Below, piece after piece: positions 52,660-62,695 of a stretch of 64,000 nucleotides of DNA. A model generated the notes under the pieces. It was not told where the DNA came from. It saw only the letters and a program-made list of their open reading frames with translations, and did not search any database. A program made the translations under genes and the position numbers. Numbering within the stretch: position 1 is the first letter of the stretch; each line of letters begins with the position of its first letter. The stretch is from Brumimicrobium salinarum (GTDB lineage Bacteria > Bacteroidota > Bacteroidia > Flavobacteriales_D > Crocinitomicaceae): the NCBI RefSeq assembly GCF_002844555.1, contig NZ_PJNI01000009.1:151194-215193 (forward strand), given 5' to 3'.

Positions 52660-53388
52660 TTATTGCAATTCGGTTACAATCGGAATGAATTTATAAATTG
52701 TATCGTTATCATTAATAATAGTTTTTTCAGCAATACTTTGACTTAAATCAACGTTAAACGTGTTTTTGCTAATTAAAGGTATCTCTTTATTCTTTGCTCT
52801 TCTTGACAAGTAACCCTTATTATAAAGATCCTTAATCAAACCAGCAACAAATTTATTTCTTCCATTTGTTTCATCTTTCCAAATTAGCGTACCTTTTTCA
52901 ATATAGTTTTCACCAATTAGAATATCAATAACCTTATCGTAAAGGCTTTTATCTTTGAATAAGTCTTTTTCATCTTTAAATAAGTCTTTTAAATGTTCTG
53001 CTGGGGGTTCTTGCTTTTCTTCAATTTGATGAGGTGTTGAAGTTTCTGTTTCTAACTCCTCCTTTAAATACTGTTTATATTTTAGCCACACTTCATTTTT
53101 AGTCTTACTTTCTTCAATATTACCAATAAGTCTTTTTAATAACATAGATCGGTCGTAGTTATACAATGGATAAGCAATATTATAAAAAGCCTCTTTATAC
53201 GCCTCTTCATCAGACTTAAACCTATCTTTTTCATCCAAATTAATAGGTTCAACGTATTGCCATTCTTCTAAAATTAATCCACAAGCATTTTGCCAATCCT
53301 TTATACCTATTGACTCCCTAACTTGTTTTATATTATTTTCCGCTGTGATATTTCTTTCTTTTTTATTTTGATTTTTCTTACTGTTCAT
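52660..53388 (-). CDS. Hypothetical protein of the integrated element, 242 aa
   Basis: The product is highly charged, with a Lys-rich start (MNSKKNQNKKERNITAENN) and a central acidic stretch (EEKQEPPAEHLKDLFKDEKD, then LFKDKSLYDKVIDIL). The C-terminal half has a possible winged-helix segment (IWKDETNGRNKFVAGLIKDL, then YNKGYLSRRAKN). I recognise no family. Its start overlaps the integrase stop by four bases, a coupling common for accessory genes of integrases. Confidence 0.65.
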   Translation of the reverse strand: MNSKKNQNKKERNITAENNIKQVRESIGIKDWQNACGLILEEWQYVEPINLDEKDRFKSDEEAYKEAFYNIAYPLYNYDRSMLLKRLIGNIEESKTKNEVWLKYKQYLKEELETETSTPHQIEEKQEPPAEHLKDLFKDEKDLFKDKSLYDKVIDILIGENYIEKGTLIWKDETNGRNKFVAGLIKDLYNKGYLSRRAKNKEIPLISKNTFNVDLSQSIAEKTIINDNDTIYKFIPIVTELQ

Positions 53389-54650
53389 TTTCCAAAGTAT
53401 TTAAAAGCGTCCATAGCTGTATCGGTTTCAGTTTTACGAATGTATTTTAAAAACATTTTTTCTGTGGAATGTCCTGTAATTCCAATCAGTACGCTTGTCG
53501 GAACTTTGCCGTAAAAGTTAGTTGCAAAAGAACGTCTTCCAACGTGTGAAGAAATTAATTCGTATTTAGGGTAAATTCCTTTTACCATACGATAATCATT
53601 TTTTGTCTTACTTATATTCTCGGTTATTGGTTGCTTTATAGTTCCCTGTGTTGGTTCATCAATTCCAGCCAGCTTACAAAGTTCTTTTAAGTAGTCATTA
53701 TATTTTGGGTGGCTCAATGATTTAGGAAACAAGCCGTTTCTTTTATTTACAATCTCTCGGGCTTCATCTAAAAAGGGTATTGTAACTTTTTTATTTCCTT
53801 TGCGTTGTGTGAATGATAATAAATATTTGTCGTTTCGCTTCTCAATCATTGAAGCATCAAAGCGCATAAAGTCGCTAATCCTTTGCCCTGTGTAACATGA
53901 AATTAAAAGCCAATCCCGAACGTTATCTAAACGCTCATTACTGGATAAATCTAAGGCTTTGATTTGCTCCAGTTCTTCAAATGATAGGTAAACGGCTTCG
54001 GTGGGTTCTTCTTTTACTTTTAGGTTATTTAATTGCTTGTGTGTTTCAATGTCGCATTGTTCAGCATAACGGCAAATTGTTTTAATTATAGCAATATCCC
54101 CACTAATTGTATTTATTGAATAGTGTTCACTTTCGCAATAGTCAACGTACTGTTTTTTAAAGAAGTCGTTCACTTCAATAATAGAATATTTATGATTTGT
54201 AGCGTTTTCAAAGCGTTCTAACTTTGCTTTTATTACTTTGATTTTCTGAATACGGTTATTTGTTAAATCGTTGCCTTTTACGCTCAAATAATAGTCAAAG
54301 AATGGTATTAACTTAGTTGGAACTTTAACGGTTTGTTTGGGGTTGTAATAGCGTTCTAATTGATTCTTTAGCCAATCTTTATCGACCTCATCAATATTGG
54401 TTTTATCGAAGTTCTTTAATAGATAGTTTTCCAGCTTTAAAAGTTCAGCTTTGATTTCTGTTTGATAGTTCTTTAAATCAATGTCATTTATACGCTGTTT
54501 GTTGTGGTGGTTCTTCCAATAATCTTTTGATACGATTGTTTTTGTTTTCCCTCCGATAACTTTGTCTTTGCCATCGTGGGCAAATAATAGCCTAAAATTT
54601 AAAGGTGCTTCATTTCGAGCGGAACGATAAAGAAAATTGATTGTTGCCAT
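53385..54650 (-). CDS. Tyrosine-type site-specific integrase
   Basis: I place the start at the ATG at 54650 (MATINFLYRSARNEAPLNFR); the open frame reaches 54761 but that part runs across repeats. The roughly 421-aa integrase has an arm-binding N-terminus, a SAM-like core-binding domain (about 110-200) and the catalytic domain: Arg in SCYTGQRISDFMRF, Lys in QRKGNKKVTIPF, HxxR in ISSHVGRRSFATNFY, His in GITGHSTEKMF and Tyr in LKYIRKTETD. It lies next to attR and would catalyse integration into tRNA-Leu. Confidence 0.95.
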   Translation of the reverse strand: MATINFLYRSARNEAPLNFRLLFAHDGKDKVIGGKTKTIVSKDYWKNHHNKQRINDIDLKNYQTEIKAELLKLENYLLKNFDKTNIDEVDKDWLKNQLERYYNPKQTVKVPTKLIPFFDYYLSVKGNDLTNNRIQKIKVIKAKLERFENATNHKYSIIEVNDFFKKQYVDYCESEHYSINTISGDIAIIKTICRYAEQCDIETHKQLNNLKVKEEPTEAVYLSFEELEQIKALDLSSNERLDNVRDWLLISCYTGQRISDFMRFDASMIEKRNDKYLLSFTQRKGNKKVTIPFLDEAREIVNKRNGLFPKSLSHPKYNDYLKELCKLAGIDEPTQGTIKQPITENISKTKNDYRMVKGIYPKYELISSHVGRRSFATNFYGKVPTSVLIGITGHSTEKMFLKYIRKTETDTAMDAFKYFGK

Positions 54651-54687
54651 TTGCCTAATTTTTGAATTAGTACAAATATAAAAAATC

Positions 54688-54707
54688 TGTACGGTTTCTG
54701 TACGGTT
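54688..54707 (+). repeat. Candidate integrase arm-site repeat, right
   Basis: TGTACGGTTTCTGTACGG plus TT matches 47958-47977 with one mismatch. A half copy TGTACGATTTC lies at 54812. The position directly upstream of the integrase gene fits arm-type binding or autoregulation. Confidence 0.55.
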
Positions 54708-54831
54708 AATTGATATTAATTGTAATTGATTGAAATAAGAAGAAGCAAAGAACAAACACACAACCCAACAATAACAAGGGGTAAAGTACGTTTATTAATT
54801 TCAAAGGTTTTTGTACGATTTCAATATTATT

Positions 54832-54905
54832 ACTCCCTCTCTGGGCACTATCCAAAACCGTAATTGATTCATTAGTAATTGATTGCGGTTTTCTTATACT
54901 ATAAA
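54832..54905 (+). repeat. attR direct repeat of the integrated element
   Basis: The repeat holds the displaced tRNA-Leu 3' end (21 bases identical to 47883-47903) and a terminator hairpin differing at four positions from the left copy. It marks the right boundary of the element and probably the original chromosomal terminator. Confidence 0.88.
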
Positions 54906-55128
54906 GCTTTGATGGGATCAAGACTAGTTGTTGGGGATTAAGCATAAGTATTTGTCAATCTGTTTAAAAAATATTCAACATTTTATATTCTCCTATATCT
55001 TGACCTAAAAGTTTTTTATAATTTTAGAGTAAATTATATCATTAAACTTTAAGCATAAAAGTGGTTAAAACCACACCTTACCCAATTTTTGAGACTGATC
55101 CAAAAAAGACTTTTCTCCAACCTTTCTA

Positions 55129-58100
55129 TCATCTCATCAAATACATCTTGCCCCAATTCTTTTTGAAATATTGATCAGCACCCGTAGAACGATGTTTTAT
55201 ATCCTCTCCATCAATTTTCGCTTTTACACGATATAAATAAACACCATTAGCTAGAGGATCTCCAAATTCATCGCGACCATCCCAAGCATATTCAGATATA
55301 TTTCTTCCGATCCGGATAAATCCCAGCTCATCCTCTGTAATTTCTCGCACAATTCGACCAGTAACTGTCATAATCTGAATAATCATTTCATCGGGAACCT
55401 TGGAGCCTGTCAAAGTAAAAACAAAACGGGTTTGTGTAGAAAATGGATTAGGATAATTCATTAAGTGGGTAATTGTAGAGGCTAAAATAACCTCAAATGA
55501 AATTCGATACTCTAGTTTTCCAGAAAGGTTTCCTGATTGATCTGATCCTTGCACCATTAACTCATAGGTTCCAGAAGTTTCAAATTCGGCATTATAAATG
55601 ATTTTAAATTTTAAGTTTTCTGCATCAGCAGGTATCCACATAAGGTTTTCTTCTCCGTCTGCATTTGTGAAAGGAATACGTTTTTGAACACCGTCTGGAG
55701 AAGTTAAGAAGATCCCAAAATGAGAAGTATCCGCGTCTTCATTCATGACCAAAAAAGGATTATCATCCGTCAAACTCATTACAATTTCAGCATTAGGACT
55801 TACAATATCTCCATTGAGGATGTGCGTACCATCAAAGGTAACATCCAAAATTGGGTTTACATCATCTGTTTTTAAATCAAAAGGAATCTGGAGTAAGTTG
55901 TTAAAATGCGCTTGTTCTGGCTGATCTTTTATTTCGTTATTTACTCCTTTATTATAGGGATTTACTTCCATCCACAAAGTATTAGCGCCGCCTAAACCAT
56001 TCGTTGAAAAGGTAATGGTATCCCGCAAAACTTCATCTACTCTTAGAGAGTCGCTTCGTTGATAATCAATGATGTGTTTCACTTGATTCTTATCTGTAAT
56101 CCAATAATTAACAAGTAGAGAATCCATAGGTAAATCACTAATATTTTTAACATCTACAGCGAACGCCATTTCAACTCCCTCTTGTAAGGAATCATTAGAA
56201 TTTGGCAAAAACGTAACTCCTCGCGTTCCGTCTATTGCGGCTTCAGGCACTTTATCGTATAATACATGCCATCGGTCAACCTGTGCTGGAGTTAAAGTAA
56301 TATCATCAAAATAATTAGCCTGGAGTTGCAAATATGGATATTGTTCCGCAGGGATAAGGTTATTCAAATTAAGTATAGAATCGTTGTGCGTAAAAACTGT
56401 ATCAATTTCTACCGCTACTTGCTGACTGGCATTCAATCCACGAATAAGCAATTGTGTAGAATCATTACTTGGATTTTCAAGACTATTTTGTTTCCAATAC
56501 AAGGTGTTCCAGTTTAGTGCCGGCCCAATAATAGTCGAAGATTCAACGCCATTTCCTACAGCGCCCGTAAATGATTTACTCGCTGAAATAAACTCTCCAG
56601 CAGTTTGCGCATGAACGATTGTTGCTGAGGATGGGTCTCCTTTTTTAACAATTAAAATAAAAGCGCGCTCTGGTGCTGTTGGCGAAATTCCTGTAGCTCC
56701 TAAATTCGAGAGCGTCGTAAATAAATTTGGATATAAACTTTGCCATTGATTATATAAGGCCCTACCTGTGGTGTAAATCACAAGATAATGCCCATTAGGG
56801 ACTTCATTTTCAATCATATTTTCAAAAGCTTGTAATTGAGCAGTTGAATTTTGTCTAAAAATAAAATAATACTCAATTCTATTTCGACATGAAGCGCCAT
56901 TATTAACATTTCCAAATTGGTGGTCCGAATTAACTCCATTATTAAATGTTCCCCAAGGTTCTGTACTTGAAGGACCAACCACACCTACGTGCAAAGAAGG
57001 AGTTGTTGTACATAAACCATATTCAGCATTCTGCCCATTTAACTGCCATAAAGTTGCATTGTATTTAGCAACCGAATTCGCATTGTCATACACCTGTGCT
57101 GACACTTCTGTTTGTTGCGGTTGAAAATTTCGTTTACGTTGTGCTCTATCATAGGCTACACCGTTAAAACCTCCATTTTTAAATTGAAAAAAATGATCTT
57201 GTCCCCAGCCAGATTTCCCGTTGATATATTGAAAAGAATGTTCTCGCCAATTAAGTACAGAAGAATCGACTGCTACACGCCAAAAATATGCTGTACTATC
57301 TGTTAAAACTAATTCTTCATTCATATTATTCGTGCTGTTTCTCCAATCCGATGGAAACACTTCTTTAACTCCACCTAATCCACTTTTAATGGCATATTTT
57401 TTAAATGGACTATTAAATAAGTCTGTGGTATCAATTTCAAAACGATACGTATTAAAATTTGCGATCGGGTTTATAGTTGAAGCTTTTAAAACCACTGAAT
57501 CATTTGGCACAACAGCATAATCATAAGGTAAAACGGGAACAATCCCTTCAATATTGATAAAGAAATTTGTGCTCACCTCATTATTCCCCATTTCATCGTA
57601 TTGCTCTGGAACAAAAGAAGGCAAATCTGCTTGAATAATAAACTGATTCATACCTGAAGCTATATCAGCTTGCAAGGGCATTTTAAAAATAATTGTATCT
57701 CGATAGTCCAACCCTTCAATTGAAATATTATAAACAGAATCAACTGTTGACATTGGAAAACGGCGTGTAATAGTTAGAGCAAAAGTGTCAGTTATACTTC
57801 TACCTATATTTGTCAATGCGATATTTACTGCGATTGAGTCTGTTGTAAGGTCAATAGTTGCAGGTGAAAAGAATATATCTTGGGCTGTCAAATCGATCTC
57901 AGGCTTGGCATGCCAATTTAAACGCAACATCGGATCTCCGTGCAATATCATCTGAAGCGCTGTTACTTCGGTTAAAAATCCAGGATTTACATTTTCTAAA
58001 TTATTAATGGTCGCATTCATTTGTTCCCCCATGCTGGCGCTATAGTTTTCTGGACTCATTTGTCGATATAATTCGGACGAATACATATTTAGATAAGATG

Positions 58101-60270
58101 CGTACCCTAACTTTGTGGAAGACAAGAATCCAATTGATCCTAAATCTTCAATTAAAACAAATTTTTCTGCGGTAGATGAGTTTCCATTTTTAAAAATATC
58201 TCCTGTGTAACATCCATTTCCAATCACCATTGGGTATTTTCCTGAATTCCTCCAGTTTTCAGGTTCGTCAACATTCTGATCAAAGCCATCAGCTGAAGCA
58301 TGACCAAAGAAAGTCATTAAAGAAACACCATTTTCAAGTGACTCATTAACTTGAGAAGATTGAACAGGATTGAAGGGATTAGAAGTTTCTTTAAAATAAG
58401 AATTTACATTTCCTCCATAATCAGGACCTTCAATTGTATTCTTCATACCATTGAGGTAACTCTTTAGCAGATCTTGTTCTGATGAATTAATCCCACCTCC
58501 AAAATGCAGCACTTGTTTTTGCCATTCCTTATTTGGCTTATTGTACACTGCATTTTGATTTTGAGCGGCTTCATAAATTTGAATCTTATTGAGATACAAC
58601 AATAATTCAGCATTGTTTTTAGCAGCAATTCTTCCTGTTGGAATAGCAGGTGTAAAGCTCGTGGATCCATTCCATTTAGCAGTAATACATAAGTCACTCG
58701 ATGGGTTTCCATAACTCGGCACTAAATTTAATGCATTTACCACACTATTTTTTCGGGGCGCACCACTTGAGTTTGTATTGGGATCGCTGGCTTCTGAGAT
58801 TCCCTTCCCTGCAATAAAAAGCGCTTTGGGCTTTAAAACCGCTAAATTATAAATGTGCTGTATCGCTCTTCTACTGCCCAGTATATGTTTTGGAACTCCA
58901 CCTCCATATTGCAGCCAAGCATCGGTTACTTCACATCGAATCACGTTATTGCCACCACCATTAGCAGACTCTCTATAATTAGCATATTGCGTAACAGAAC
59001 TCTCCATTACTTGATTATAAAGTAAAATATAAGCCTCTTCAAGATTCATTGAGGCGTAATCCACAAAGTTCCCTGTGCCATTAACAGCCACAATTTTATT
59101 CACTGTGTTAATCTCGGAATCACTAGCAAGAATCAAACGTTGTGTATTGCCATTACTCGAATTAGGAACAAGTCCATTCCATGTTCCACTTATATTCTCA
59201 AAAGGTATTTTTCGGGCAACGCCTCCGCCTAAAACATAAGCGCTTGGATTGTTTAAATTAGGATTCGTAATTGAAAGTTTAATTTTTGCTTGTCCTTGTT
59301 CATTTTTCAATTCCCAATCAATAAATGAAGCGTTTGAAGTGGTCGTTCTCGGATATTTTAGTGAAACATAACTAACAGACTGATAATCTGTGGCCGCACC
59401 TTGATCTCCAATTATTTTAAAATATACATTTGTAGAACCTGGTGATAATTCTGAGGATGCAATATTTTTATTTACAACAGTTTGCCGAAACCCTGTAAAA
59501 ACCTCATCATAAAGCTGTAAATTACTCCCTCCAATTTCCCAACGCAAATGATGATTGCCAGTTCCGGTAAATGAAGCGTTAGAGTTAGCATTCGACTTAG
59601 CGTGGAACAAAGCATCTGGTGCATTAGGACCTGTATATACCCGAGGAGTTGGTACAGGAATTGTCAAAGAAAAATTCGAAGCTCCGTTATAGTTAGCACT
59701 TCCCCACCCTTCTCCTGGAGAGAAAAAAGAACTGTAAGAAGAATATGCAGAATAACCGCCATAATATTGGTTGTTATAGTTAGTTTCACTAAGTGCCAAA
59801 ACATAAGGCGCTGCGGTATAGATGGAGAAATTCACATCTGTTTCATTCACATATCTTTGCGTAGGCCCTGTGGTCCATGTTAAAAAATAGTATAATGTAT
59901 CACTATACAAAGAATACGCAGGATTACCAATATCAGTAGGTTGATCGTAAAGTAAAGAATCCAACCAGCCATCATTTTTTTCTGCAAAAAACTCAATATA
60001 CTCCCCTGGATTGATGTTATTATCACCTCCATCATTTACGTAAATAGGAATTTCTTTTTGCTTTCCAAAAATTTGAAACTGATTGCTACCTATACTTGCA
60101 ACAGGAATTCCTGCATCAATTAAAGTTTGATAAGTGATTTGATAAACGCCAGTTTCGACAATGGGAAACTGATAATACTTCTGACTATGCGTCACCCATT
60201 CATTGCCGTAAGGCTGCGCCAATGAAAAAAAGGCACTCCAAAACAACAAAAAGGAAAGAATCTGCTTCAT
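55129..60270 (-). CDS. porU2: Type IX secretion system sortase PorU, long form (PorU2-like)
   Basis: The 1713-aa protein has a signal peptide (MKQILSFLLFWSAFFSLAQ), a large beta-rich N-terminal half, and a C25 gingipain-like peptidase domain with catalytic His657 in MTFFGHASADGFD and Cys687 in VIGNGCYTGDIF. Long Ig-like regions follow, and it ends in an FlgD-like/T9SS C-terminal region (NYPNPFSTQTRFVFTLTG, then YAWDGRDEFGDPLANGVYLY). PorU removes the CTD signal of cargo and attaches it to the cell surface. It is much longer than classical PorU (about 1160 aa). The PorV/PorQ-family gene lies 39 bases upstream. Confidence 0.9.
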   Translation of the reverse strand: MKQILSFLLFWSAFFSLAQPYGNEWVTHSQKYYQFPIVETGVYQITYQTLIDAGIPVASIGSNQFQIFGKQKEIPIYVNDGGDNNINPGEYIEFFAEKNDGWLDSLLYDQPTDIGNPAYSLYSDTLYYFLTWTTGPTQRYVNETDVNFSIYTAAPYVLALSETNYNNQYYGGYSAYSSYSSFFSPGEGWGSANYNGASNFSLTIPVPTPRVYTGPNAPDALFHAKSNANSNASFTGTGNHHLRWEIGGSNLQLYDEVFTGFRQTVVNKNIASSELSPGSTNVYFKIIGDQGAATDYQSVSYVSLKYPRTTTSNASFIDWELKNEQGQAKIKLSITNPNLNNPSAYVLGGGVARKIPFENISGTWNGLVPNSSNGNTQRLILASDSEINTVNKIVAVNGTGNFVDYASMNLEEAYILLYNQVMESSVTQYANYRESANGGGNNVIRCEVTDAWLQYGGGVPKHILGSRRAIQHIYNLAVLKPKALFIAGKGISEASDPNTNSSGAPRKNSVVNALNLVPSYGNPSSDLCITAKWNGSTSFTPAIPTGRIAAKNNAELLLYLNKIQIYEAAQNQNAVYNKPNKEWQKQVLHFGGGINSSEQDLLKSYLNGMKNTIEGPDYGGNVNSYFKETSNPFNPVQSSQVNESLENGVSLMTFFGHASADGFDQNVDEPENWRNSGKYPMVIGNGCYTGDIFKNGNSSTAEKFVLIEDLGSIGFLSSTKLGYASYLNMYSSELYRQMSPENYSASMGEQMNATINNLENVNPGFLTEVTALQMILHGDPMLRLNWHAKPEIDLTAQDIFFSPATIDLTTDSIAVNIALTNIGRSITDTFALTITRRFPMSTVDSVYNISIEGLDYRDTIIFKMPLQADIASGMNQFIIQADLPSFVPEQYDEMGNNEVSTNFFINIEGIVPVLPYDYAVVPNDSVVLKASTINPIANFNTYRFEIDTTDLFNSPFKKYAIKSGLGGVKEVFPSDWRNSTNNMNEELVLTDSTAYFWRVAVDSSVLNWREHSFQYINGKSGWGQDHFFQFKNGGFNGVAYDRAQRKRNFQPQQTEVSAQVYDNANSVAKYNATLWQLNGQNAEYGLCTTTPSLHVGVVGPSSTEPWGTFNNGVNSDHQFGNVNNGASCRNRIEYYFIFRQNSTAQLQAFENMIENEVPNGHYLVIYTTGRALYNQWQSLYPNLFTTLSNLGATGISPTAPERAFILIVKKGDPSSATIVHAQTAGEFISASKSFTGAVGNGVESSTIIGPALNWNTLYWKQNSLENPSNDSTQLLIRGLNASQQVAVEIDTVFTHNDSILNLNNLIPAEQYPYLQLQANYFDDITLTPAQVDRWHVLYDKVPEAAIDGTRGVTFLPNSNDSLQEGVEMAFAVDVKNISDLPMDSLLVNYWITDKNQVKHIIDYQRSDSLRVDEVLRDTITFSTNGLGGANTLWMEVNPYNKGVNNEIKDQPEQAHFNNLLQIPFDLKTDDVNPILDVTFDGTHILNGDIVSPNAEIVMSLTDDNPFLVMNEDADTSHFGIFLTSPDGVQKRIPFTNADGEENLMWIPADAENLKFKIIYNAEFETSGTYELMVQGSDQSGNLSGKLEYRISFEVILASTITHLMNYPNPFSTQTRFVFTLTGSKVPDEMIIQIMTVTGRIVREITEDELGFIRIGRNISEYAWDGRDEFGDPLANGVYLYRVKAKIDGEDIKHRSTGADQYFKKNWGKMYLMR

Positions 60271-60309
60271 AATTTGTGATAACTGTACGCAAAATAAGAA
60301 TTTCTGTGC

Positions 60310-61395
60310 TTATTTGAAACCAAATTTAAGCGAAACTACATGAGAAAACAATGCTTCTGATTGATTTCCAATATTTGTAAAAGCATAATCCAAAGTAATT
60401 CCTTTAAAAGTAACTCCTAATCCAACATTTGGTTGAAACACTAGGGACTGACTATCGTCAAAGTTTTTTACATATTGGAAGTTATTTATACCTGTTCTTA
60501 TGGCAACGATATTTCTCCATCCAATTTCTAGCCCAGCCATAGGATCAATACTAACAAGCCCTGATTTTATCAAGGTGTTTCTCTTACCATCTGTTGTAAT
60601 TACAGCATTAATTTCAGGCGATATAGTAATGTCTTGCCAACCAATATCAAACTTACGTTTAGCAGCTAAAATCAACCTAGGCATTGTTAATTCTAAACCA
60701 TTTTCTGGAATTTCATTTCCTGTTTCTAAGAAAACTTCTTGCATATCTGTGTCGAGATTAAAAATCCAAGCATTAAAAGTTGATGTTATATCTCTTGCCA
60801 TTGCTCCAAAATACCATTTATCATTGATCTTATATTGGAGTCCCGCATCAAGTCCAAACCCCCAACTTCTTGCAAATTCTCCTGCACGTCGATGGATTAC
60901 TTTAACCGTTCCGCCCACACTCAAACCTTCAACACCAAGTTTCCGACCGTATGAAAATAAAAATCCATAATCTGCTGCGGTAAAAGTGGTTATTCTATCG
61001 TAATCAATATTGCCCTCATTATCGATGAGCTGAGTAGTATTTGGAATATTATCCACTCCAAATCTAATGGCCGCAAAACCAATTGAGCTTTTATCATCAA
61101 TGCTATGCGCCAATCCCAAATAATCATATTTCGCAATGCCAGCAAAGTATTCTGAATGCATTAAACCAACATCTAACTTTTTATTTACACCCGTTAATCC
61201 GGCAGGATTCCAATAAACAGAGGTCACATCATTCACACCTGCAACGATTGAATTCCCCATTCCTAAGGCACGTGCACCAACACCAATTTGCAAGAACTCA
61301 TTGGAATATTTCGGCGCAATGGTTTCATCTTGTGCTAGCACATGCTCACTCAAAATGAGTAAAAACAGTAGCAAAAACAAATAACTTCTTTTCAT
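60310..61395 (-). CDS. PorV/PorQ family outer-membrane protein of the type IX secretion system
   Basis: I use the ATG at 61395 (MKRSYLFLLLFLLILSEHVL) two codons into the frame. The roughly 361-aa protein has a signal peptide, the family opening FLQIGVGARALGMGNSIVAG with VTSVYWNPAGLTG, and a 14-strand FadL-like barrel ending VSLKFGFK. PorV shuttles CTD cargo from the translocon to PorU; PorQ is its paralogue. Pairing with a PorU2 gene 39 bases downstream favours a PorV-like partner role. Confidence 0.9.
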   Translation of the reverse strand: MKRSYLFLLLFLLILSEHVLAQDETIAPKYSNEFLQIGVGARALGMGNSIVAGVNDVTSVYWNPAGLTGVNKKLDVGLMHSEYFAGIAKYDYLGLAHSIDDKSSIGFAAIRFGVDNIPNTTQLIDNEGNIDYDRITTFTAADYGFLFSYGRKLGVEGLSVGGTVKVIHRRAGEFARSWGFGLDAGLQYKINDKWYFGAMARDITSTFNAWIFNLDTDMQEVFLETGNEIPENGLELTMPRLILAAKRKFDIGWQDITISPEINAVITTDGKRNTLIKSGLVSIDPMAGLEIGWRNIVAIRTGINNFQYVKNFDDSQSLVFQPNVGLGVTFKGITLDYAFTNIGNQSEALFSHVVSLKFGFK

Positions 61396-61517
61396 AATCA
61401 ATGTAAAAGCGAAACTTTGATAGAATTATTGTGTAAAATTATAACTTTTATTAACAGTAAGATGGAATAAGAGAAGAGTAAAATGAAAAATATAAAATAA
61501 TTCGTTTCTTTGCAAAC

Positions 61518-62369
61518 ATGTTTACAGTAGCAAATATTCTTACAGGCTTCAATTTACTCTTTGGAGTGTCGAGTATTGTCTTTACTTTTTCGGGAAGGAT
61601 AGAATGGGCTGTTATGGCAATTATTGCAGGTGCATTGTGTGACTTTCTCGATGGATTTGTAGCGCGTTTAATGAAACAACAAGGAGAATTAGGCAAACAG
61701 TTAGATTCTCTTGCTGATATGGTAACATTTGGAGTCGCTCCTGGTCTTATTGTGTTTATTTTGCTTATTATTTCAGGTGCTTGGGATATTATTGCAATTA
61801 ATGATGGAATGTTAGACGACTTATGGTCGGAAGGAACGTTAGGCAACAACATTCATTATTGGACCTCTGTTTACCTTAACGATTTGGTCGGAAATAATTC
61901 AGCTATATACCCTACCCATTTCTACGGATGGTATAAAGTAATGCCTTTCTTTGCTCTTATTATTCCGTTTTTAAGTTTGTTCAGATTAGCAAAATTTAAT
62001 CTTGACGAAAGACAGGCCACAGGTTTTATAGGCTTACCAACACCCGCCAATAGTTTATTCTTTGCATCATTCGCTTTATTGATTTGGGATGGATTTGGCC
62101 AAGATAATTGGAAAACTGTCCTTTCAATGACTTTTCTTAAAGACCAAATACTGCTTACATTTGTTATTCTCTTCTCATTACTTCTCGTAGCAGAAATCCC
62201 ATTATTTGCCCTAAAATTCACCACCTTCAAATGGCAAGGGAACCAACTCAGATACTCTTTCCTAGCTGCATCTTTAATTCTAATAATTGCATTGTGGGTT
62301 TGGGCAATTCCAATTATTGTAATACTTTATATTGTTTTATCGGTATTGAACAGAGTAGTTCAAAAATAA
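61518..62369 (+). CDS. pssA: CDP-diacylglycerol--serine O-phosphatidyltransferase
   Basis: This 283-aa membrane enzyme makes phosphatidylserine from CDP-diacylglycerol and serine. The CDP-alcohol phosphotransferase motif D-G-x2-A-R-x8-G-x3-D-x3-D is complete at Asp45-Gly46, Arg50, Gly59, Asp63 and Asp67. About seven membrane segments follow. Its product is the substrate of the psd gene at 12683. It is monocistronic and divergent from the PorV/PorQ gene. Confidence 0.94.
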   Translation: MFTVANILTGFNLLFGVSSIVFTFSGRIEWAVMAIIAGALCDFLDGFVARLMKQQGELGKQLDSLADMVTFGVAPGLIVFILLIISGAWDIIAINDGMLDDLWSEGTLGNNIHYWTSVYLNDLVGNNSAIYPTHFYGWYKVMPFFALIIPFLSLFRLAKFNLDERQATGFIGLPTPANSLFFASFALLIWDGFGQDNWKTVLSMTFLKDQILLTFVILFSLLLVAEIPLFALKFTTFKWQGNQLRYSFLAASLILIIALWVWAIPIIVILYIVLSVLNRVVQK

Positions 62370-62481
62370 AAAGTATGAATTGAAGGTTTTTAATCCATCG
62401 TTGATCATTAAGCTTTATAATTTTAATCTCTTTTATTTTTTAAACAGCTTTCAGGAAATTCTTTTCGTTGTAGACAAGGAA

Positions 62482-62600
62482 CTATGTTTGGAGATTTAAA
62501 GTCACGAGAAGTTGTGCTGAATCTTGCAGCAGGGGATTTATATATGGAGACCCAAGACCACGAGAAGCTGCGCCTGTTCGCGCGGTAGCTTGAGACTTTT
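62482..62600 (-). pseudogene. Degenerate RHS-tip motif copies
   Basis: On the minus strand QATARTGAASRGLGSPYINP parallels the RHS tip end RFSAASRGLGYPYKKL found at 63425-63634. A second, more decayed nucleotide copy (CAAGATTCAGCACAACTTC) follows within 60 bases. No start or full domain is present, so this is broken tip DNA. Confidence 0.5.
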
Positions 62601-62695
62601 CATAGCTGACCAATATTGGAACTCCCTGCTCTACCGTTTGCTCTTCAAAAGCTATGCTTTTTCTTGTTGCGGAGTTATGTGGAGTGTGCATTTAA

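Larger units (their letters stand above)
47883..54905. mobile_element. Integrative element in tRNA-Leu with primase-helicase (satellite-like)
   Basis: A 7.0-kb insertion is bounded by 74-bp direct repeats containing the tRNA-Leu 3' end. All genes point one way: tyrosine integrase, a 242-aa unknown, an HTH_17 excisionase-like protein, a winged-helix-like protein, a primase-helicase in two frames, and a 98-aa unknown. No relaxase, coupling protein, capsid or lysis gene is seen. The plan int, xis, regulator, replication matches small integrative elements and phage satellites. Mobility would need a helper or an unseen oriT. The element ends lie next to 18-bp repeats that could be integrase arm sites. 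Confidence 0.85.

Noticed and set aside
54832..54852. Second tRNA-Leu gene at 54.8 kb
   Set aside because: Only the last 16 bases of the tRNA are present; it is the attR copy, not a gene.
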